Assembly: GCF_963855985.1 (NCBI RefSeq)
Contig: NC_087100.1
Location: 593,001-657,000 of the forward strand
DNA from: Ostrinia nubilalis
Lineage: Eukaryota > Arthropoda > Insecta > Lepidoptera > Crambidae
Direction: 5' to 3'
Length of the DNA stretch: 64,000 nucleotides
In this document: in pieces, positions 23,229 to 34,841 of the stretch
Layout of the letters: every line of letters begins with the position of its first letter
How positions within the stretch are numbered: position 1 is the stretch's first letter
Program-made: the position numbers and the translations under genes
Notes under the pieces: model-generated
Told to the model about the DNA's origin: nothing
The model's database searches: none
Seen by the model: the letters and a program-made list of their open reading frames with translations, nothing else

Positions 23229-23336
23229 GATGGAAGATATTGTAGCTACAGTACATAATCTGTACTGATAATATTTAAATTGTGACTTTTTGATGCCTTA
23301 TCAATATCAATATATTTTTATTATGATTAATTTTGG
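23229..23336. repeat. 108-bp direct repeat, left of RTE
   Basis: It runs from GATGGAAGATATTGTAGC to TGATTAATTTTGG and is repeated at 23481-23589 with scattered differences and small indels. The two copies flank the RTE tail exactly. Confidence 0.75.
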
Positions 23337-23480
23337 GACGTTCACCCACAAGGTGGACCGACGACCTGATACAGGTAGCAGGAAGGCGCTGGATGCAGGC
23401 CGCTACAAACCGTGCGATGTGGAAGTCATTGGGGGAGGCCTGTTCAGCAGTGGACGTCATATGGCTGAAATGATGATGAT
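23337..23480 (+). mobile_element. RTE tail flanked by long direct repeats
   Basis: Plus-strand RTE end (AAGGTGGACCGACGACCTGA, TTCAGCAGTGGACGTCATAT, then GATGATGAT) of about 144 bp. Its first and last bases abut the 108-bp repeats, so the repeats behave like a very long target duplication. Confidence 0.7.
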
Positions 23481-23589
23481 GATGGAAGATATGGTAGCTA
23501 CAGTACACACATAATCTGTAATAATATTTCAATTGTGACTTTTTGATGCCTTACCAATTTCAATACATTTTTATTATGATTAATTTTGG
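23481..23589. repeat. 108-bp direct repeat, right of RTE
   Basis: Second copy of 23229-23336. It begins within the GAT tract that ends the RTE copy. Confidence 0.75.
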
Positions 23590-23741
23590 TATTATCTACT
23601 GAGAGAAAAATCTACCTGGATGAAAGCTTCGCTACAATGTTAAGTTGATTACGAAACAGACGATGTGACTTTATCGAATCGTAATTTGTAACGAATTCTA
23701 CATTATCTACATGTTTAGAAGCATAGTACTTGAATTTTCTG

Positions 23742-23842
23742 AGGTTGAGTTGCACCAACGTATTTCAACCGTAACCGTGATTTTTATGGAGTACAGATTT
23801 TTGACGTTTGTTAAAGTCAATCTAAGATGGTGCAACTCAGCC
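23742..23842. mobile_element. MITE family C, copy 2
   Basis: Inverted ends GGTTGAGTTGCACCA and TGGTGCAACTCAGCC. TAA follows the right end (23843-23845), but the left flank no longer shows it. The interior contains TTTTTGACGTTTGTTAAAG, shared with the other copies. Confidence 0.65.
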
Positions 23843-23845
23843 TAA

Positions 23846-25354
23846 GAGGTCAGCACTTCGTTGAATAATATTTTACCACGATCCTAAACTCTCCACCAAT
23901 GTTACTACCACTCTTGTCGTCGCTGCGGTGAAGCATTTTATACCACATTATGGTGACCCGCATGGACATAGTCGTAAAAGACGTGCTTCAAAAACCCCTT
24001 TAAAGGAACGGTACTAGTTTATAGCTCTTGTAAGAGGCAAACGAAGCCTTATTAACTATTTATTACAAGCTTACCGCAACTTCGCCATCATCAGATCTAC
24101 CAATAATCACATCAAAAACAGTCCAGCTGGTTCAGTATAAATACCACAAACAAAGAGACAATCACGCAAGAAATAAGATTCCGTTTATTTTTTATTCTTT
24201 TTTTATTATTAATAAATCAGATCCAATAAAAAAAACTATAAAGTCATTCTGATATTAGGAGCGAACTTATTATAAAATTTTATTGCACTGCAGTAGGTAT
24301 ACGTCTGAAAATACAATTGTAGTCTCGCGGGTGGTAAATAGAGCTTAGTTTTATCTCTTCTTCCTCTATTGTTTCCCAATACCTCATCCTTTGAGGGGAA
24401 GAGGTGTGGGTAAATTATCTTAAAAATACATAATTTAGCTAAAAATATTTGACAAGTCATACCTAAACGTCAAATTAAACCCTTATTCCAAATATGTACC
24501 AATAAGAACGTTACATACACAACACTATGGTCACAGCTAAGCCACAACATTGTTCTTGGAATCACCACAGACCTTTCATGCCATCGATTTAATATCGATA
24601 AGAGTTCTCGATTCTAATCTCGAACATAATCCGATTTGCAGCCTTGTCGTTGAAATGTAATTTCATTTAGTCATTGTGACAAGATTAACGTGGTACATAT
24701 GTGAGAGAGATACGAGAATATTACGAGTATGTTCATGTATTCAATTACATTCGTTGATTTTATGAAACCAATTTCGTTCAGTTGGGATTATCGGCAGTTA
24801 TTAAGTACCAATAAGAAGAACGTTTTAGAAAAAATAAATTTTCTGAGTAATTAGAGATCATAAGAAGTAATAATTCTTAAGATAATGAAACTTAAAAGAA
24901 AGTAAACATTTTTCAAGAAAATTTAAGAGATTATGCCTTCCTAATCCAAATTAATACTGCCTCTTAGCTAAAAGCTGTAACGTAAAATATATTTAATTTT
25001 ATTATATTTGTTAAAAATGAAACGCGTTATAACATTATCAATAAGAAATAAATTAATGACCTCTGCTGAAAGTAAAAATACCTGTATTGAACACAAACAG
25101 TAATTAACACCAGAGGTAATTCGTTTTCAACCACATGCTCCCGGAGATCCGTCCGGAAATAAACCGCATCGTTTTCGGGCCAGCCGGTAATGGCGCATTA
25201 ACGGCCCGGTCCGGTTACAGGTTACAGGCATCAGTGTTAATTGGTGTTTGTTAATTTTAGAACGTTCACAATGGGATGAAAAAAGAAACAGTAGATTATG
25301 TTTCGAGAAATGTCAATCAAGATCGATTGGTTCTTTTTCGTTGTATGCTCATAT
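23846..25354. other. no gene recognised
   Basis: AT-rich unique DNA. A GC-rich island at 25135-25235 (CCGGAGATCCGTCCGG, then CCGGTTACAGGTTACAGG) could be a conserved non-coding element, but this cannot be judged without alignment. Confidence 0.35.
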
Positions 25355-25728
25355 CCCGAATGAGTTTCTTGCGCTGCTTCTTCTCAGCACTGATCCATTT
25401 ACTGTCCCGAAGCAGTGGTAGGCTTAAGCCAAACATCCACCGCCGGCTAAACTAAGTTAGTTTAGCTTAGCTCGCATAGTTGAGCCAGTTTTTCATAAAT
25501 GTGCGTCCACCACAAACTATGCCATCTAAGCTACGTGAAATGCCCCAGCTAAGTGGAACTAACTTAGCTCGGTTAACTCGACGTTCTAGCACAAACTGAC
25601 CATCACTATAACGTAGTTTTAGCTTATTTATTGGTGGACGGACAACGTAGTTCTAGCCGGCGGTGGACGTTCGGCTTTAATATAATAGTGGGACGTGTAA
25701 AACCGCCTTTTAAAAGCCCATTTGCAGA
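25355..25728 (-). repeat. SINE-like repeat E, copy 2, interrupted
   Basis: Minus-orientation copy of repeat E: GAGTTTCTTGCGCTGCTTCT through TCCCGAAGCAGTGGTAGGC, resuming after the inserted MITE with GTGGGACGTGTAAAACCGCC. The uninterrupted copy at 45220-45372 gives the pre-insertion order. Confidence 0.65.
25425..25675. mobile_element. nested MITE, PIF/Harbinger-like, about 251 bp
   Basis: Inverted ends AGCCAAACATCCACCGCCGG and CCGGCGGTGGACGTTCGGCT, with TTA on both sides. Subterminal AACTAAGTTAGTTTAGCTTA palindromes repeat in the interior. It lies inside repeat E. Confidence 0.7.
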
Positions 25729-25836
25729 TTTTTTAAAACTTTTATGACTTTTAAGGATTCCACAATATATTTCACATCAACAAAGTTATCCTGTGTAAGT
25801 TTATTGTAAAATAAGGTATATCCTGTGCTACAGTTG

Positions 25837-26328
25837 GCCATTCGCCAGCGCTATTGTAGTGACCACCATTTTGCAGACAAAAGCCGCCATCTTGGCTGTC
25901 GCGAGCGCGCGAAAATGGCCGTCTTTGTCCCGCCAGAATGATGGATATTCTTACCTGGAAATACATAGTTCTTTAAAGCATATTTTGCAGTTGAGAAAAT
26001 AATTACATGTAATCCATTTTCATACCTAGAAAAGTGGATAGTGCCTAGAGAGAGTGCAAATTTTCAGAGAGGAAGCTGAAGCCATCTTATCAGAAATAGG
26101 TTATGTTTGACCCTATCAGTTGAAGAAGTTACCTACCTCTTAGATTCAATTAGAATTGACTTCTGTTTTCTGTTGAAATAAATTTCGACGGAACCTGTAG
26201 TTATTATGTATAATAAATAACCCGTAAGTCATTCGATTCAATCACTAGCCCCCATTTCGCGACAAAAAGCGGCCATATTGCGTCCCGACACGTGGCAAAA
26301 TGGCGGCATTGTGTGGGTGACGGATGGC
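25837..26328. promoter_or_regulatory. cluster of GCCAT (PHO/YY1-core) motifs
   Basis: Seven GCCAT/ATGGC cores occur in about 490 bp: 25837, 25886, 25915, 26081, 26272, 26300 and 26324. Several have a YY1-like context (GCCGCCATCTTGG, AAAATGGCGGC). Two GAGAG motifs lie at about 26047-26052 and 26066-26071. In insects PHO and GAGA-factor sites co-occur in Polycomb response elements. The function here is inference from motifs only. Confidence 0.3.
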
Positions 26329-26344
26329 CGCGGATTGTTCTCAC

Positions 26345-28242
26345 CTTTCCACGTGGCTGAGAAATTGGGTTTATTGTGTGTAGAAGTTTTGTATGTGTAC
26401 AACAACACAATAAGCTAAGGTATTGCTATTTTGAATCTTGTAAACTTTAAAATGTGACGTAAAAACATAGCAAACTAACATTGAAGCTTTGAAAAAAATC
26501 AGTAAATAATAGAAACAGCATTGAGATAATTTCAGCGAAACATTGACAAATGTTGAAGAAGGAAGGCGACTTTAACATTTAGCAAACTATTCAAGCCGTT
26601 TAAAGCCTACTTACTGCCTTAAGCTTTCACTATAGTAAGTAATTACATAAATACAAAGTTGTGCCCAGCGCTCACGTCGCGCCAACTTATTTCCAACACG
26701 TCTCAGTTTAAACTCGGATTGTAAAGCAATAGAGTTTAACTGCAGTTTGGCAGGAGGCACTTATCACCTCACCTTTACGGCCCGTAATGGCTTAACTTGC
26801 TGGTAGTTTACTGGTATACAGGGTGTTATGTTCTCATATTGACTTTAAACTTTAAAGTCAAAATAAAAAAATTTGCTTACTTTGAATCGCATAATTCTTT
26901 TTATTATGTTCGCGTTTTACTATAATATTGCGTTAATTTTGTCGATAGGTTAGATTACTTAAAATCTTAAATCATAACTTCAGCTCTCGATCACTCAATG
27001 TTGCTGAGCTACTGTCAAAACTTCAATAACCTGAGCTTTTCAGCTTAAACAGTTTTCGCACTAATTTAACCGTTTCTAAGCCTAAGGCTGATATCAGGTC
27101 AGTGACCATAGTTGTTAAAATCCACCCGCAGAAGTTTCTTAAACTATAGTTAAAGAAGAAGTGATGATTTTTCGCGCTAGTTAAAACAATTCTATTTCGT
27201 GAAACAGTTTTCAATATTCACATCTTTCTCTCTTTTGTCCGAAAACCCAATCATAATCGAATTAATTTCATTTGCAACACTAGCCGAACTCGTTCTCATT
27301 CGCCCAACGAGTTGTAATCACGCGACATCCTAAAGCCGTGGTAATCGACCAATCAGTGCCACCCCTTCATTGAGTTATGCCTTGTCTCCGATAGGTGTGA
27401 TTGTTATTAATAACATATTTATTGGACGACGCGCCCACGGTCGAGTCGAGAGCATACGACGGGAGAGAGCGGGAGCGACTTTAACATGAGATTCTTCGAA
27501 AAAGTTATCGGGGAAGCCTGAAAGACAAACCGCGGTAGTTAAATCGCCGACTGATGAAGAAGTTGTCCCTACATGTGTGATTTTTATGTCTCTTTAAATA
27601 CTTATATAGATTTCCCAAAATTACCTGACTGTCTTTATTTTAAATCAATGTAGCTTCTTTAAAATGGCTCTAGATTGTAGTTACCTTTAACACTATGAAA
27701 TTAACTTGTTCATTCTGAAGCAACGCTCAATTTTGAATCAAAGCTCAAACAGATCGAACGAATGATAGATTTAGTAATAGAGTCACCGTTTTGGATTTTG
27801 GAAAGTTCTGCAGAGCCCTGCCACTCTAGAACGCTCTGTGCGTAGTTTCGAGTCTATCAGTCACTGACGCTCATGCTAGCATCTCGCTTGCATGAGAGGG
27901 AAGGCAGTTTTTCGGAGTAATCCTCGTGGACCGTTGGTGTCCTATGAGCCTCCAATTTCCATCTTAGAACTCGTTCCTTCTCCCGCTCCGCCTATTACCA
28001 ACAGCGGCGCGGGCGCAGAATTGATATAAATAACATTTTGACAAGGCGGTGCGTGACGCCCGGCGATAAATAACGCAACGGCTGTACATTGCCGGGATGA
28101 CGGGACCAGCACATTGCGAAATGCAATGGCACAGAATCACAGATGTAAAGTCACGTTGCGAGTCTAGAAAACTGTAATTATTATTATTGTTCTTTAAAAC
28201 AATTTTTGTTGATCTTGTTCGAGTTCTTTTTGTTTAGTTTGT
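26345..28242. other. no gene recognised
   Basis: Mostly AT-rich. GC-richer segments at 27290-27500 and 27970-28090 include CCAATCA and GAGAGAGCGGGAGC, which could be regulatory, but no transcript evidence is visible. Confidence 0.35.
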
Positions 28243-28245
28243 TAA

Positions 28246-28363
28246 TGCTGAGTTGCACCACCTAACTTTAACGGTAACTATGACGATAACCGGTGCTTTT
28301 TGCTAGGACTTTGACAGATTTTTGACGTTTGTCAAAGTTAAAATAAGATGGTGCAACCCAGCC
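28246..28363. mobile_element. MITE family C, copy 3, 118 bp
   Basis: TGCTGAGTTGCACCACC and GGTGCAACCCAGCC ends, with TAA flanking both sides (28243-28245, 28364-28366). It has the same length as copy 1 and the opposite orientation. Confidence 0.75.
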
Positions 28364-28366
28364 TAA

Positions 28367-29394
28367 GTTGTGTAGGTACCTACATTCATTTTGTTAGCTT
28401 CATATAGTATGTGGTTACATTACATTTAAACCTTTACAAACGATTGAATAATAAATGTCATCACTCTACTCCAATAAAATATTAACACCAATTCAGTCCA
28501 AGAATTATCAACTAAAATTAGGACATAATTCAATGTAATTTCAGCAAATTGCAAATATATGTGTCAATTAAAAATTAGAAAGTACTATTTAGGTCTGTTT
28601 CTATCAAACTGACCGACTAATTGAATTGTATTGTTTTAATTTAATGATAAGTGTGATTGACAGTTGACATCAATAAAAGTAATTCACATTATTTAACTCG
28701 TAAAATATAATAATTAATTGTTATAATATCGGCTAGTTTTCATCACTGCAACGAATCATAGAAATACCTATTCAATGTAAAACCAACTAGATTTCCTCTG
28801 TCTGCGATTGTTTCCAACGAGCTCCTCCTACATCTCAGCCACTCAACTTTAACACTTATTCCAACCCTCGTAAGACCTCGTGAGTTCGTCTCAATAAATC
28901 CCATATAAGCCACTTAGGGCCCGCAGAGAAACAAAAATGTACGGAACTCCAAACTCGGGTGCGGAATATAAATCAGGGCCCGGGGGATCCCTAACTATCG
29001 ATTGGAATCCACTCGGAGTCCAGGGAGTTGCTTCATGCTAGTGATTAGTTGGAGACGAGTTGCTAAACAATTCGATTCGGTCCTTGGATAAACCTGTACG
29101 GTCTGTACCTGCCGTTGAAATAAAATAAGTAGGTACTCGTAAGTCCAAATTAACTGGTAGCGAGCCTAAAACTAAGCAGAACTTGTACTATGGTGACTGG
29201 ATAACGAATTATCATACTGATATTAGATAGTTGAACTTGATAGAGATGGCAAAGATAGTTACATTCTCGTGACGTTTTCTACACCGTTGAGGGTCGTGGT
29301 TATCACAATGGCCTTTATTATCTTCTCACTTCATCAAGAACTTCAACCGTCACGGCGTATACTGAGCTGATGCCATTTTGGTGCTTGTAGACGT
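28367..29394. other. no gene recognised
   Basis: Unique-looking DNA. A GC-rich patch at 28918-28992 contains GGGCCCGGGGGATCC. No gene is supported. Confidence 0.35.
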
Positions 29395-29482
29395 TCTGTT
29401 GTCTAGTTTTAGTTATTATCTTGCTGTGTACCTACTTGCATCGAATAAATATTTTTCTTTCTTCTTTCTTTCTTTCTTTCTA
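29395..29482 (+). mobile_element. LINE-like 3' end with TTTC microsatellite
   Basis: ATCGAATAAATATTTTTC runs into a TTTC repeat (29452-29480), as at the 3' end of non-LTR elements. The upstream limit is uncertain, and a simple microsatellite is the alternative. Confidence 0.35.
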
Positions 29483-31985
29483 CTAACTATTGCATCATTA
29501 GTCATAAAACACGGTCGTTGGGGCTAAAAATCTAAAATGCTGCATATTAGAGCGTTTAAGTTTTCAAGAGCCTTTATTTATTTAGGTAAATAAACGATAA
29601 AAAAGTATTCGGTATCTTTTATTACTCTCTACTAGGTCTCGCAAATCTCTAAAGCTAAAATATTTTACTAAAAAACCAGACACCGTTAAAAGGTCCATAT
29701 GGTGTATGAAGCCCCAGATTTCTAATGCAAATATTTCTATATCCGAGTCCAAGTGAAAATGACCGTGTTATTCGAAAACTCCCTTTTAATTCCCCCTTCA
29801 ACTAATGACTTATATAGAGGTAACTGGCCTTTTTAAAAACACTTTTAATGTGTTTTGTTCTTGCAAATTTCAACCTTCCGTATTAAGGAATAAAGGCATG
29901 TGTGTTGAGACGAACATTTTCTTCATTTTGCAATTGCATTGAGTACGATTTATAAATTGAATGCTTTCTGTCTACGAATTTAAAGTTTTGTTGAGAGTGG
30001 TCTCGTCTAAATTTCATTGGCTATTCCTTTTGATGCTTTATTTTCTTTCTTTTAAGTCTCTACCATTTCGTTGTTACGGCTAGCATCTTTTGTGCTAATA
30101 CACTTTATAATAGACATACATACATACAATATTAGCCTATTTGCGGAAGTAAAAATAATATCTTTCTTTCAATAAAGACTAATTCAAGTTACAACTGACA
30201 TTAATATTTTAGGAAAGAATAATACAAATAATTAACCTACATAGACTAAAATTAGGACAAGCATAGGACTTTGTAGTTTCCTAAAATACATTTGTTGGTC
30301 GCAAATGTTAAAGTATGTAATTTATGTGATTGGCAAATAATTAATATCTTTCTTGGAAAGTTTGTTAACAAGCACTTTGTTTATTAACCTCAACCTACTC
30401 GTAAAGTATAATTAAATATGGGTACTCGTGGAACTGTTTACTCAGAACATAAAATAAGATCTGACATTTACGGCTGCCAACACAGTCTTACAAACAAATA
30501 ATATTAGAAAACACACAATTGATAAATCATCTTTTTAGGAAGAGAGGTCATCAAATTTCTTTACTCACCAAATATTTTAAACGACCTTTAAAACCCACAA
30601 TGTTGGAACTATCGAGTGTCGATGGTATCACAGGATCGATGAGCTACCTCGGAAGATCATTCGGGTTTCATATTTCGACATTCTCTTGACCGACTAAGAG
30701 ACATACTTCGATGACATCATGGTTCACACAACCATTGTTAGCTTTGTAGGTGCTTGCAAGTGTTAAGTGGAAGTTAAGCCAGCGATGTATGTTGAAGCAA
30801 GTTTAAAGTTGTGTTTAGACAAGTCCAGCCGTAAGTTTTTGTATTTTTTGTCGTGTGCCGTGAGCATTTGTCAGCGCACTGTCGCAATATATCACCTGAT
30901 AGCATCGGAGTTCGGACGCGTTATTAATATTTTGTGGTCGAACGACGGTTTGGAAGACTCAGTTTTTTGTGGCATCCGATGAGTATTTAGTTGATAAGAA
31001 TTGGGCATGTTTTCGTTGGTAATGTTGACGGGCCGATACATTACGAATTACTGTGCGTAGGTACCGGTTGTGTTAAGCATTTTCAGTGTAGGCAGTTAAT
31101 GTAACTTAATATTATGTAGTTCATTAAAGGGATAACATCTTATATTACTGGTTCATTCACTCATCATTATTTTGGTTCGTTCCAATTGTTAATGAATGTG
31201 AATTTATAGAATAAAAAAATATAAAATTAAATTAAATCATATGACGAGTCTTCTGGTTTCAAATGCTGAATCCATGTGCCATGAAACGCCATTTTCCTGT
31301 GGCTTAATAACAGACGCCTAACAACTGGTAGATCCTGAACACTGAAAGATTATTTCTTACTCTAATAACAAGTTGCTGACTAACCTGAAGCACTTAATTC
31401 CAGGCCTTCGCCTCTCATTACAGAGGCAGCTGGGCTCTAGATTACCGGGGATTACTGCCCCAGTCAATTGGGTTACGGCCTGCCTAGGTAATAGTTACCG
31501 TGTCCCATGTATGACTCGGGAGTCGGGAGTCGGGAGGCACGCCCACTCTTATTAAGGGACGTTACGGTCAAATACGTTTGTTTTCTTGGAAATTACTTAA
31601 TCCAGTTACAGAAAAAATACAGTGAGTGAACTAAAAGTGCTACAATTTTACAAAGAGCGTTTACCTTTAAGTTTTTCGCTCAATTTGCTAACGCTTGTCA
31701 ACAGAGACGCATTGAAAATACGAGTAGTACTCTTAGTAATTTTGCTCTATCTTCTAATTTCTCATCATTTTAAGAATCTGTCCTCTGCATGACAGTTTGG
31801 AATAGATAGTTCATATTTTTAAGATCGCCGATCTTTTTTTTATGCATAATAGTAAGTATTTGACCACAATCGTACCTGGTGTTAAATGGGATGCAGTCTA
31901 AATATCTGCCCTGTAAGTGCCTATTCACTCTCGCCTTGAAAAGGCCCGGATCCTAATCAAAATATCAACGTTTCGAGACTTGAAT
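29483..31985. other. no gene recognised; one weak donor context
   Basis: AT-rich to 30600. At 30600-30980 the sequence is more GC-rich and holds a 71-codon frame (30767-30982) and a donor-like CAGCC|GTAAGT near 30825-30834. A 5' untranslated exon is conceivable but unsupported. GGGAGTC repeats lie at about 31516-31536. Confidence 0.3.
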
Positions 31986-32150
31986 ATTTCAATGGAGTAC
32001 GAATAAGTCCTCCATCTGATTAAATTCGTTGCGGGTTCCAAGACTGTTCGCTAATCCCTGGGACTACTCAACCTTCATTGGTAGCTCAAAAGTAGATCCT
32101 GGCTAGGTAAGGAGTTGCAATGATAAGAATAAGAGGTGGGAAAATGTTAC
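31986..32150 (+). repeat. dispersed repeat F, copy 1
   Basis: It contains TAAGTCCTCCATCTGATTAA, GTTGCGGGTTCCAAGACTGT, TAGATCCTGGCTA, GGAGTTGCAATG and AGAGGTGGGAA. It matches the inverted pair at 45734-45875 and 46327-46554. Family unknown to me. Confidence 0.55.
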
Positions 32151-32577
32151 CTTTCTAACCATTCGAACTAAAGCATTAGGTACGTAGCGCCGGATGTAAT
32201 CACTATATCGCCTCAATTACGAAATATGTCTACACTTCTACTGCCAGTAGATAAACTAGTATCACTATTTCAATCTGCAAAATAATTGGAGTTGGTAATT
32301 CTAGCCGAGTTGCCAACATTCAATTACGTTCAACACGTACCGCACATTATGTAAATACGCGCCGTAATAATTACAGGAACTTATCGCCGATGTCGGTAAA
32401 TAGATTGCTTGTACATAGAAAAGCCATTTAATATTATCCTCGTGGTTTGCTACAACCGGCATTTATTTATCTCCTTAGTTTACAAGTACTGGCATATCAA
32501 ACGTAACAGTCTGTCATTTTATATAGTTGTCTATACATACATAAGTACTGTTTAGCTTCAGAAAGGTTATTTATTTT
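32151..32577. other. no gene recognised
   Basis: AT-rich DNA without a supported feature. Confidence 0.4.
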
Positions 32578-32665
32578 TTAGCGTTAAGAGTCGCATCTCA
32601 AACTATTTTGAAAATTATAAATAACTTGAAAAACTCGTGGGTTCAATTCCCGCCTTAGGCAGTTC
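32578..32665 (+). repeat. tRNA-related SINE head fragment
   Basis: AGCGTTAAGAGTCGCATCTC is shared with the minus strand at about 40130-40188. GGGTTCAATTCCCGCC is a good B-box (GGTTCRANNCC). The segment between is diverged and contains AAATAACTTGAAAAA, which pairs with TTTTTCAAGTTATTT at about 32668-32682. No full cloverleaf can be drawn, so I do not call a tRNA gene. Confidence 0.4.
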
Positions 32666-32824
32666 GATTTTTTCAAGTTATTTTTTTTTCAAATTCAGAA
32701 AAAAATCCTTCGATGTGATATCAACTGTACTGTCGCAAATTACTAGGTACGCTACTAGGTGATTTACTCTCAGAACATAGATTTCCCTTGCATGACAAAA
32801 AGATTTGTCAAAAAAATACTTACA

Positions 32825-32915
32825 ATGGGTTGCAGCATCTTACGTTAACTAAAACAAACGTCAAAAGTCTGTCAAACTCTATACAAAAACACTGGTTATA
32901 CTCGTACTTAGTTAT
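32825..32915. mobile_element. MITE family C, copy 4, right end lost
   Basis: TGGGTTGCAGCATCTTACGT and AAACGTCAAAAGTCTGTCAA match copy 1. The right terminal repeat has decayed after ACTGGTTATA. Confidence 0.6.
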
Positions 32916-33219
32916 ACTCTTTATGTGACAGGCAATTAATGAAATTGCTAATTTCAGGAATATTTTCACACCTGTGAGCGATATAGAAAGTACAGGCATC
33001 GCTTCTCCAAAAGCTCCAAATAATTGATTAACCAATGGACGGCTTCGAAAATTGCGTCAATACCATATTTCATTCCCCGTTCAGACAATCCAAAATCGTG
33101 CTCCAATACACCGATATCAAAGGGTATTGTTTTCACAAATAAGAAAGGTAACGTTTGGACATTCGATATGTCGGTGATCCTAATCATAACCCTTATCAAT
33201 GGGAGACAGCACCTCTCGC

Positions 33220-33266
33220 GGGATACCGAGGGATGTCAGGATACCGGAGGGATTGTCAGGATACCG
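33220..33266. repeat. short tandem repeat, about 22-bp unit
   Basis: GGATACCGAGGGATGTCA, GGATACCGGAGGGATTGTCA and GGATACCG follow one another. A local duplication with no further meaning that I can see. Confidence 0.6.
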
Positions 33267-33458
33267 CATGAAAAGTTTTTCACGCTCTCGTGAACTTCGT
33301 TTTTTGGTCCGATGACATGTTTATTGGTTTCATTGACAGCTGTGTCAACTCGTTTGGTCTCGTGTGCCAATATTATGGTTGCAGGTTCAAATTCGCAGGG
33401 GACAAATGTTAGTGTAATTTACTCGAGCTTATTTACATAGAGTCATGAACTTTCACCC

Positions 33459-33563
33459 CCTTAATAATAAAAAGTGACACCCTAGTTGAACACTGTCTTA
33501 AATTGACATTAAATGTCACTTTACAACAGTGTTCAACTAGGGTATAACTTTTTATTAATAAGG
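33459..33563. mobile_element. fold-back MITE, 105 bp
   Basis: The 38-bp arms start CCTTAATAATAAAAAGTG and end with the complement (35 of 38 match). They leave a middle of about 29 bp that is itself nearly palindromic (TTGACATTAAATGTCA). The termini resemble each other enough to fold into a hairpin along the whole length. Confidence 0.7.
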
Positions 33564-34159
33564 AGGTATCGTACGTGTAGGTATTCATGTGCTCGTATAT
33601 ACTCGTTGACATACGAGTATAATCGTATTTATATTGGATATTAGGTATAGGAATATACAAGTATATTCATGTAGGTATACGAGGTTTTAAGCAATTAATC
33701 CTTCCCTACTACCGACCACACAACAGCACAGTCTAGATTTCCACCAGCACCAACCAAACCCACTCTGACGCCAGCATTTCAATATAGTCATATCCCCAGT
33801 TTCAACACTAGTGCATAATCAAAATACCTATTCACGACCTTCCACTGACACGCCAATATCAGCCTTAAGCCCTACATCATTGCGATTGAAATTGCAATCA
33901 AAGATCGTGCTGCAAATAATTTTGGTGTTGTATGAAATAGAACCGTGATAGTAAAGAGATAGGGTTGGATTTTCTGGTGAGTCTGAGTGATCCAAAAGTG
34001 GAGCCAAGACTATGTTAATGCGTCGCTGGTGACAGGTTAGTTCCTAATCAGTTGATTTAATCGCGGCTTGTAGCTGTCAGGCGTGCTATACTAAAGGTTG
34101 GTTCAGATCTATAAAAGGAATTAAGGCTTCATTCGACTAGCAGGGAGAGCCCCATCTAC
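33564..34159. other. no gene recognised
   Basis: AT-rich DNA with repeated TATACGAG/GTATA motifs (33585-33690). Nothing else is supported. Confidence 0.35.
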
Positions 34160-34363
34160 GAGTATGTATCTATAAAAGCGAAAACTCACTGATTGATTGT
34201 CTGACTCAGTCATCACGAAATCTCAGAAACTACAAGTGCTAGGAGTCTCTTGCATGGGGGTTCCTTTTAGAATGTAGGTGCTCACTAAGATGGGATTTTG
34301 CAAAATTCAACCTCAAAGGGGATTAAACGGGATCCACGCGTACGAAGTCGCGGGCGGCCGCTA
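34160..34363 (-). mobile_element. LINE/SINE fragment, minus
   Basis: It ends (plus strand) with ACGCGTACGAAGTCGCGGGC, the complement of the CTAGCGGCCGCCCGCG start seen at 22641 and 51896. It includes GTGCTAGGAGTCTCTTGCAT. No tandem 135-bp unit is present in this copy. Confidence 0.55.
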
Positions 34364-34840
34364 TTATAATATTGATATAACCTACTGCTTCCCCCGGAAT
34401 AATTGGTATACTTACCTACCATTTAATGCATTTCCGGATTTTAATAAAAGAGATTTAAACAAATTAATAGGTAGGCGATTGTCAGAGCACTTTACACGTC
34501 GCGTCCTGATCCCAAGGTGTAAAAAAAAAATGTTACGATAGTTCTGAATCTTATGTAACGACGTTTGTTTTCTTAATAAAGAAACATAGAACACTCTCAT
34601 TAAAAAAAGTAATAAAATAATTATGAAAGTAAAAAAATCTGCAAACTTAAATAAAAAGCATACCTACCTACTCATAATATTTACATTTTATAATTTCATG
34701 TTGAATAAAATATGAATGCATTTTTTCCACACCTTCAAATCAATATTCATTGCTTGATGTTTATTTAATTGCTCATTAAATGGTGACAACATGCCGTTTT
34801 TGGGTCGTGAAAAATTGGAATTAACCAATATCAATAATTC
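34364..34840. other. no gene recognised
   Basis: AT-rich. The 87-codon frame at 34278-34541 begins inside the preceding repeat. Confidence 0.35.
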
Positions 34841-34841
34841 A

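Noticed and set aside
32578..32665. tRNA gene
   Set aside because: Only the B-box side is convincing. No acceptor stem or full cloverleaf can be formed.
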